DNA from: Aplectana chamaeleonis
Taxonomy: Eukaryota; Nematoda; Chromadorea; Rhabditida; Cosmocercidae
Assembly (NCBI GenBank): GCA_029168955.1
Contig: JAPDOI010000270.1
Location: forward strand, 372,001 to 436,000
Direction of reading: 5' to 3'
Length of the DNA: 64,000 nt
In this document: piece by piece, positions 57,250-64,000 of the stretch
Numbering within the stretch: the first letter of the stretch is position 1
Layout of the letters: every line of letters starts with the position of its first letter
Notes under the pieces: generated by a model
What the model was told of the DNA's origin: nothing
The model's database searches: none
What the model saw: the letters and a program-made list of their open reading frames with translations, nothing else
Translations under genes and position numbers: made by a program

Positions 57250-59540
57250 GTTCGTTCAGCCCGTACTAGAACGCACACACCATCGAAAGCTTCAAAAAAC
57301 GAGTCAGAATGTATTCCGTATTTAGGCCTTATTGAGCCATCAAACGTGCAGTTTCCGCCCACTTTCTTTGCAGCCCCCCCTCTGTTCACATTCGTCCAGA
57401 TTAGTTGCTCGACTACGGTCACTTAGGCTAGTTTTTGTAGTTCCCAACGACGTTAGCTTTCCAGCACAGACCGCAAGATTCTGTAGCCCTATCCCAATCA
57501 TTTTGTCGCTAATTCCGCTAAGTTAGCCGACGGTAGATAATGCGGTGTAACTCGTCCACTTCCTGTTCAAAACCAAGAAGCCGGTCATTCCTTCATTTTA
57601 ATCGCGCTTTCATTGTGTTTGTCTTCAACTTCCGATACTGCCACCTCCGGGCCTTCGATTTATGTCAAAAACCGGTATAATGTTTGATCGTGTATGGTGC
57701 CTTCAAGAGACTACGTCATTTTAAACAAGGTGCTTGTCTCGTTTCCTATACGGAGCACGTACGACGATAATTCGATAATCTGATAGAATGGATGCACTGA
57801 TAAGAGGAGAGACGCTTCGTTAACAAAAAAATATGAGGCTTATTTAACCACTCCCGACGCTTTTGACCACATTATTCATTAGTAGGATTTTTTTGTTTCT
57901 AGTTAGGCGGACCTTCGCTTGTACAGAAGCCTGTGCCACTCTCCTATGAGTCTTCTCACTATGAGATATGGATCTTTCTCATAGCTGACAATTGTCATGG
58001 GCACCTCACTGATAGCGCTCCAATAAGTCTACACTAGCATCTCATTTTTTGTTATATTCAGGCATGTATTCACAGTCTCCTCGCTTTCGTCAGCCCAGAA
58101 AAATACTTTATGTGAGGGTAATGTTGTGCGGTGCGGACGATATATTGACGAGAAAATCTGTGCTGCCCTTTTGCCATTTTTCTTTGCTGTCAACGTCTAG
58201 GAATGTTACCAAATGTATGAATAATAACAGATTGAGCTCATTCCTCATTCTATAAAAATGAGAGTATTTTAAGGATTCGTTCATCTAATGTTCCATCGAC
58301 CTTGACTACTGCAACGAGTTTTCTGCTCGATCGGCAACAAGATTGATGCTTCAAACCTATCATTGACTCCAGATGCTTAAGGGACAGGGGTTCTATACAC
58401 AGCGAGGGTTCTGACCGCGACGTAACTCTTGGCAGGAAGTGTGGTGCTCACGTGGTGATCAAGTTTTGAGCAGAGGTTGAAAGTTTTGGGTGATTTAATC
58501 CAGTACTTCTGTGTGGATGCTTCCTACACCTCCAAGAAATCATGATAGTGACTATCAAATCCAAGAGTGCCGTGAGTTTTCGGGAGCTTAAGGTAAACGT
58601 GCTCTACCGATGAAGTAAACAGAAGGCATTTCCGTCTCGCGCATCGCGTTAGAACGCTCGCTGTATAGAGAGTCCCTGTCCAGATGTTTGAACTTGGAAG
58701 AGGGATTTTTACATAAACTTGATTCGGCAAACGTGACACCTTGAAAGTTCAACTAGTGCTATCTTCTCACGAGCCACTCAACCCTCTCGGTGAACACTGG
58801 GTTGAGGAATACAAGAGCAACGACTGTGGACTCATATGCGCCGGCAGTGGCTGGCAGCAAGCAATCAGTCAGCTCTGCAGCCGAAGGGGGGAGGGGTGGC
58901 AGCCGTTTGAACACTCGTCCGAGAGCGGCACATGCGATGGCCGCATGGTTGGCCAGTCTCATTCGTACACATTCCATGTACGCAAGTGAAGTTCGAAACG
59001 CACTGTTCGAAGAAAACGAACAATAGTTACGCAACATTCTTTCAAACTCGATCCACTTCGGAGATTTTGAGATGATGAAGCTGACAGCTCTTGCAGTTAT
59101 CTACAGCTCACAGCGATCCCATTTTAATCTCACTCTTAGTTGCTCACTGTCGTACAAAATGCTGAGGTTTTTATTTTTATATAACGACTCAGACTTGATA
59201 GTCAGCGAATGGAAGGAAAGTAGAAAAGTAAAGACACAGCGCATCAGCTAATATTGCGAAATGAGAGCTTGTTCTCAGTAGCTACTCCGACAATCGACGC
59301 ATGTATGCGTGTCAAATATGCATTCAACTAAAAGACAGGGCGGTTTCGAGCACAGTCAGGGAACGCGTTGGAACCGGAGCACAAGCTCTTATTGTGCATT
59401 AAAATACAGCACGTGCGCCAATAAGTAAAACGTTCAAAGCGTGTATGATACACATTCAACTCGTTGGCAAGACGATTTTCTAAAAAAGGAGAGAATACGA
59501 CGCCCTCTTTAGGTCGGTCTCAAATGTGGGCAGCGTCGCC
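57250..59540. other. No gene that can be assigned
   Basis: The GC-rich stretch 58723-59037 is open in three frames (two plus, one minus), each with protein-like composition, so none can be chosen. A minus ORF at 58739-58524 ends FDSHYHDFLEV and could be a terminal exon. Confidence 0.35.
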
Positions 59541-59694
59541 GGTTAAATTCCCCATGTTTGCGGTACTTGATTCGCCCGGACGCTAGTGACCTCGTCCGAC
59601 CGCTGGCGGCCCCAGATGGTGCTCGGCAAGCTAGCAGAGTTGCATGTCGGTGTGCCAGCCGCAACGCATGTCGGTGTGCTGCCACGATAGCGCT

Positions 59695-59775
59695 GGACTA
59701 CCTTGCAGCACGTGCTCCGGCAATTAAATTTTGTAGCACGTGCTATTGCGATAAACTTTGGCAGCACGTGCTGCT
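59695..59775. repeat. Three spaced GCACGTGC palindromes
   Basis: 'gcagcacgtgctcc' (59695), 'gtagcacgtgctat' (59730) and 'gcagcacgtgctgc' (59761) lie 31-36 bp apart within a repeat-derived stretch. CACGTG is the E-box core bound by bHLH factors, but regulatory use is speculative. Confidence 0.6.
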
Positions 59776-60359
59776 GTTTGGGACTCGTGCCCCAGGGATA
59801 GAACCTTTTGTTGGGTGTGGGCACTCGAGTTGAATGCATATTCGACACGCATTGAATGCCAGCGATTTTCTGAGTAGTAGCGTAATCGCAGAAGCCACTA
59901 TCTCCCTCGCACTAAACAGTGCGGAGCGGAGTAGTCAAGCTTGCACAATGGTCGATTTGGACTGAAATGGCTCGAGATATATTATAGAGTGAGTATCATA
60001 GTTATGCGACACCCCTATTTTTGATGATACCAAACTTCCAAGAAAAGTGGGACTTCCCTCGCTAACACCATTGTAATCAGAGCACAAAACAGCTTACCTC
60101 AGGAACCTAATTTACGGTTTCTTACAGCTGTCATAGTGTTTTTAACGAACATTTTGAAAATGTTCTCCTTGTATTGTAACTAAACGACACCCAGCAATCG
60201 ATAGCGTTTCCTGCATCATTTATCGCATGAAAAGTGATGAATCGGGGTTAATTCATGCCAGCAACATGAGTCGAGGTTTCCAACTCTTTTTCGGAGAACA
60301 AACTGCTTTCTCTGACCTAGACGAAGAAGTACTCTCTCAAAAACTAGATTTCAAAACAA

Positions 60360-60672
60360 CTACGGAACAACCACAGCGTAGTTGCGACCTATCTGCGTGA
60401 CCCAATTGGATGCGGCACGAGGAACTCGTCTTGGCGTCTGTGGAGCATCACTCAGCAGGATAAGAGACCGATCCAAAAAACTTGTTTCCGACAGCACCTC
60501 CTCGCTGTCTCGAATTCGAGCTGACTTTCTTTGAGTGTCCAGTATGATCATCTTTAGATCCAGCAGCAGGAACGGCAACATTTCGGGAGAAGCATTGAGG
60601 AAAGCCCCAACTCCAGCGGACGCTTTTAAAGTTTTCCGACTCTTATTTGCTAGAGTAAACATGACAGCTGAG
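60360..60672 (-). CDS. Possible terminal exon, unknown protein
   Basis: Minus-strand acceptor TGCCACTCAG, then ~103 codons to TAG. LNASPEMLPFLLLDLKMIIL, KSARIRDSEEVLSETSFLDR, SLILLSDAPQTPRRVPRAAS, ending NYAVVVP. Codon use looks coding. No family recognised and no upstream exon identified. By length alone chance is not excluded. Confidence 0.35.
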
Positions 60673-61218
60673 TGGCAAAAGTTAACATTTGACTTACAAC
60701 GTAACATGTGACTGACGGCCTGGTTCTTGGCTAATCAAATGTGTTCAGATTAACTTCTCAGATGAGAGTAAGTTCAACCAAGGATGGATAAGACGGTGGG
60801 AGTTGCTAATGGGGAGACCTACGAGCAGGTTCTCTCTACTTCAGCCGCAGGAACTTTAAATGTGCTTCCCTCATGGCAAGGGTAGCATTCAGCTACCCTG
60901 AGAGACTTTAACTAGCATTCGTTAGTTGCCGGATCGATTCTTCCGTGTATCAGAACACGCTAGACCCGAAAGTAATCCTGTGGATGATCTCTGTGAGACT
61001 CTGTTTTGTCAAATGTATGTCAACTGCTGACCGAATCAGTGGATTTCCGAGCTACGACAAGCCGTCGCTGCTGGGTGGAACAACATCGATTCTCACACAG
61101 ACTCTGGTCCGAACCCGCATAATTGATTCTACAAGATGTCGGGGAGGTCCACCCAACAATTAAAAATACGATATTGCTGCACTGATTAAATAAAAATGTC
61201 GCGAACGTAGAACTGTCG

Positions 61219-61952
61219 TATACTCAGACAAACCATCGCTCGGAGCGGGACCGGCTCCCCCCAATGATGCCGTCATCGCCCGGACAGCGGCCGAGAGGCG
61301 AACTGGCACCACGGTCCCTGTTCGGTAGGAATATCAGCGTCGGCCGCTTTCCGGTCGCTCTCAGGGCGGCAGCGGTGCCGTCGCCAAAGATGCAGAGACG
61401 CGGGATTGCTTGTTCTTTGATTGATAACGTAGCGGGCCACGCTATCACTCAAAGAACAACCAATCCTGCGGGTATTGAAGGCGGCTCGTCTCGTGTAGAC
61501 GGGTAGTTGGCCTTTCGAGGCCACTCTTGAGAGATGACCTCGGGTCTCTCTCAGGAAGACAATTTTTGGCGGCCGAGGGGATCATTTTTGACCCGCGGTG
61601 TGGAAGACTTCCTCATCGCGGACCATGCTGGGATGATATCCTTGTTGCGGCCTGTGGCAGGATTAACCTCCTGGCCTACAGGATGTAACAAGTACCTCAT
61701 CCTCTTAAGAGGCTTAATCCTCTCCAGAAGAGGCGGAAATGAAGAAAAAATAGTAGTTAGGAAAATTTCGAGAATCGCCCGGACAGGGACCGTAGTGCCA
61801 TTTGGGACCGAAGATCGCTCCGAACGGGACTGCTGTCCCCGGAGAGCCGCTGCTGTCGCGTGAGTAGATGGTTGATTTTCGCTCGGAGCGGAAAGACAGC
61901 GTTGCTCGAGTCGCTCTCCGGTCCCGCTCCGAGCGATGATTTGTCTGAGTAA
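61219..61952. mobile_element. GC-rich DNA element with ~34-bp near-perfect TIRs
   Basis: 'tactcagacaaaccatcgct' then 'cggagcgggaccgg' at the left is mirrored at 61919-61952. Internal hairpins occur at 61407-61465 (ttgttctttgattgata / tatcactcaaagaacaa), and cggagcgg-type text is repeated near 61890. ORFs are short on both strands with no transposase motif. About 730 bp. Confidence 0.75.
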
Positions 61953-63180
61953 TTAAGATTCAACGGTGAAAATATAAAAATATCTTTAAAAAACCACGAA
62001 AGCGGTAAAGAACAGTGAAGCAGGTTTCCGGCGTTATTACGTGTGCTGATTACAGTGGTGTAACAAGAAAGTCCGACATTTCTGTGAAACTTGGTGCCGT
62101 GAAAAATTAGAGGTGTCGTGTAATTATGATACGCAGTGTATAACAGCAGCGGAACCTACGATCGAAGCTTTCCTTTTCATCATCGGAAGTCCGACCCTAG
62201 TGGTTGATCAAGCAATCAAATATTCGGAATCGGGCTCTCGAGGCAAGTTTTCCAACTCATCGTTAGTTTGAGGGTTACACAGAATGTGTTGATACTAATA
62301 GGAGGCGGTAAAGTACTTGACCCATAGAGCTGCAAGTGATCTGTTTAGTTCAATTCTAGAGCACGGACTTTAGAAAATCCTAAGATTACTAAGATCGGTT
62401 CCGTATTCGATGAACCTGTTTCAGGTGTGAAGGGAAACACATTTGCCATACTTGATTCTGATCAGAGCTAAAAGTTATTTCAATAATCCGTTTATTACAC
62501 AACTATAATCACATTAAAATGTAAAAACGCGGATGACATGAAGCCTGATATTATTTTTCATACATATATGTAATGCAACACTGACTAGCGGTCGATGCCT
62601 TCGAGAAAGAATCGGTAACGTCTATTTCACTTACAACCTTACACGAACTTGATCATTACAATCTCCCTGTAGCACATCAACGATGAAGGAAATTATGAAG
62701 TTGTACGCATGTCTTTCGATGGGTTTGGCGTAACGCTGGTGGCCTCCGGTTTGCTGGCAATTCTTCGGTTGGCGAGTCTGAAGGCTTCAGCTCTAAAAAA
62801 CTAACAAGAAGACAGAATAATTTGACACCGCCCTCTTATGGGCCAATGTCGAAAAAACACTTGTTTAATCTCTACCGCTGAGGTATCACATCACTCGCAT
62901 GCCTTTTCTTCTGAGAGTGAATCCTCGAATCTCCGATATTGTGGTGTATACCATGGATCTCATGTGATCATGCTGGCACTCTTCCTTGGCGACTATTTAG
63001 AACTGTTACCCTGGGACATCGGTTCAAGGGTGGTTGGTTCAGTGTGGAGCTACAAAAATTAGTAGATTCACAGCAATACGAAGGGCTACCTGGTTGAATA
63101 TTCGGCAGCGTAACGTTCCACGACGAACAACCTTAACGACAACGAATACGGCCTTATAGTTACAAGATACAACGACATCA
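61953..63180. other. No supported gene
   Basis: Moderately AT-rich with no ORF carrying a recognisable motif on either strand. Confidence 0.45.
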
Positions 63181-63184
63181 CGAC

Positions 63185-63291
63185 TCATGAAGAGTAATCC
63201 AATCCCAGCCACCACAGCTCGTAACAATAGATGGCCAATCCACAATTACACAAATATGAGGTACCAAACAGCGCGAGCGCAAGGGCAATAA
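63185..63291 (-). CDS. Possible TM-encoding terminal exon
   Basis: Acceptor AAATTACAG, then two bases and 34 codons to TGA: IALALALFGTSYLCNCGLAI and YCYELWWLGLDYSS. One strongly hydrophobic helix with cysteines. Entry is one base into a codon. It may belong with the ATG exon at 63768. Confidence 0.3.
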
Positions 63292-63593
63292 CTGTAATTT
63301 ACACCACTACATGCTTATAAACCCCACCGCTTGCTTATATGATAGAAATAGAGGCATTTGATAATTAATGAGACCTGTATCCTTTATAATGGGCGCGGTA
63401 TCCTGATACTTGCACCGGTTCGTCGAAGCCACGAGACAGATCATCTCAACACGACTACAAAAATCTCTCTGTTTCAGATCCAGGATAAGTCCATGGCGAC
63501 GAATATCTACGAGTACTGCTACTCGAATGATATGATACTCATTTCGTGACGTTTGCGATAAAAATCTTGAATCACTAAAAAAAATTAGGACAA

Positions 63594-63768
63594 CACTGTC
63601 ACGACGGCGCCTCGCTCTGAGAATTTTCTCCCGTCTGCGTTTCTCTTGCAGCAGCTCCTCCTGGATTTTTCGGAAATAGTTGATAGTGAAACAAATCTTC
63701 CCAGGTTTATTGAAACCTGGAGTGTAGCGAACGGAAGGTTGTTGTGACGACGATTGACTCCTAAGCAT
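63594..63768 (-). CDS. Possible first exon, basic coiled-coil-like segment
   Basis: ATG at 63768 opens MLRSQSSSQQPSVRYTPGFN, then IQEELLQEKRRREKILRARR, a charged helix. A weak donor (A|GTGTTG, near 63594) would leave one base, which fits the phase of the exon at 63291. No family recognised. The frame stays open to 63307 without the splice. Confidence 0.3.
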
Positions 63769-63784
63769 GTATAGTTTTCGTTTT

Positions 63785-63911
63785 CATTTTAGTCTGACGC
63801 ATGTAACAGGCGGCTGGCCGTGCGGGGTCGGCGGCCTCACTGGAGAATGGGGTTTCGATTGGCGCGGGGTGATCTACCGCCGCAGCCCCGTCCACTCATC
63901 AGACTAAAATG
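63785..63911 (+). mobile_element. 128-bp MITE 'cattttagtctga', copy 2
   Basis: TIRs cattttagtctgacgcatg and catcagactaaaatg. About 90% identical to 33633-33760, so the family was recently active. The copies lie 30 kb apart in the same orientation. Confidence 0.8.
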
Positions 63912-64000
63912 ATTGCGCCAACTCTATAAGGCTGCTCAGGGTGCATGCACGTCACTGTAGTGATCGTGCACCACGGCTTCTGAAATTTGTTCTGCCCTGT

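Noticed and set aside
58723..59037. Three overlapping protein-like frames
   Set aside because: A GC-rich stretch is open in two plus frames and one minus frame. None has a motif or a clear splice partner. The 31-bp gap to the 58739 ORF is too short for an intron.

Overview
The window is eukaryotic. Coding DNA is split by GT..AG introns, there are no operons or ribosome-binding sites, and most of the sequence is decayed mobile DNA. Three things point to a parasitic nematode of the hookworm/strongylid type: a nematode-only Srab-class chemoreceptor, an RTE-type LINE of the kind abundant in hookworms, and many MITEs. The species is inference.

The best-supported gene is a seven-exon, minus-strand 7TM chemoreceptor running from an ATG at 27244 to a stop at 10511. 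The exons join in phase into an apparently intact 332-residue protein with the Srab hallmarks. About 94% of the 16.7 kb locus is intron. The introns hold an RTE retrotransposon, a CR1-like LINE piece, a Tigger/pogo remnant, five copies of a TTA/TAA-flanked MITE and several foldback elements.

Region by region. 1-3.4 kb: degenerate repeats and a tRNA-Gly pseudogene. 3.4-5.9 kb: a CR1-like LINE (minus) broken by a TA-flanked MITE and a (TA)n tract, next to a decayed mariner. 6-9.3 kb: MITEs and foldbacks. 10.1-27.2 kb: the Srab gene and its transposon-filled introns. 28-32.3 kb: TTAA-flanked foldbacks and a coding-like repeat block. 33.6-38.5 kb: a tentative plus-strand gene of unknown family (four phase-compatible exons) and a (TG)n tract. 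40-45 kb: MITEs and an RTE 3' stub. 45.5-49.4 kb: two TTCGAA-rich minisatellites flanking a large Foldback-like nested inverted repeat. 49.6-55 kb: MITEs, a CR1 piece, a tRNA-like sequence and a foldback around a recurring GGTGCTGAACACGAAT motif. 55-64 kb: mostly unassigned, with a GC-rich inverted-repeat element at 61.2-61.95 kb and weak exon candidates at 60.4 and 63.2-63.8 kb.

The host genes show no functional linkage. The main theme is layered transposition: MITEs within LINEs and LINEs within introns. A recurrent class of roughly 470-550 bp elements ends in TTAA|AGGC. All calls were made by eye, without database searches.
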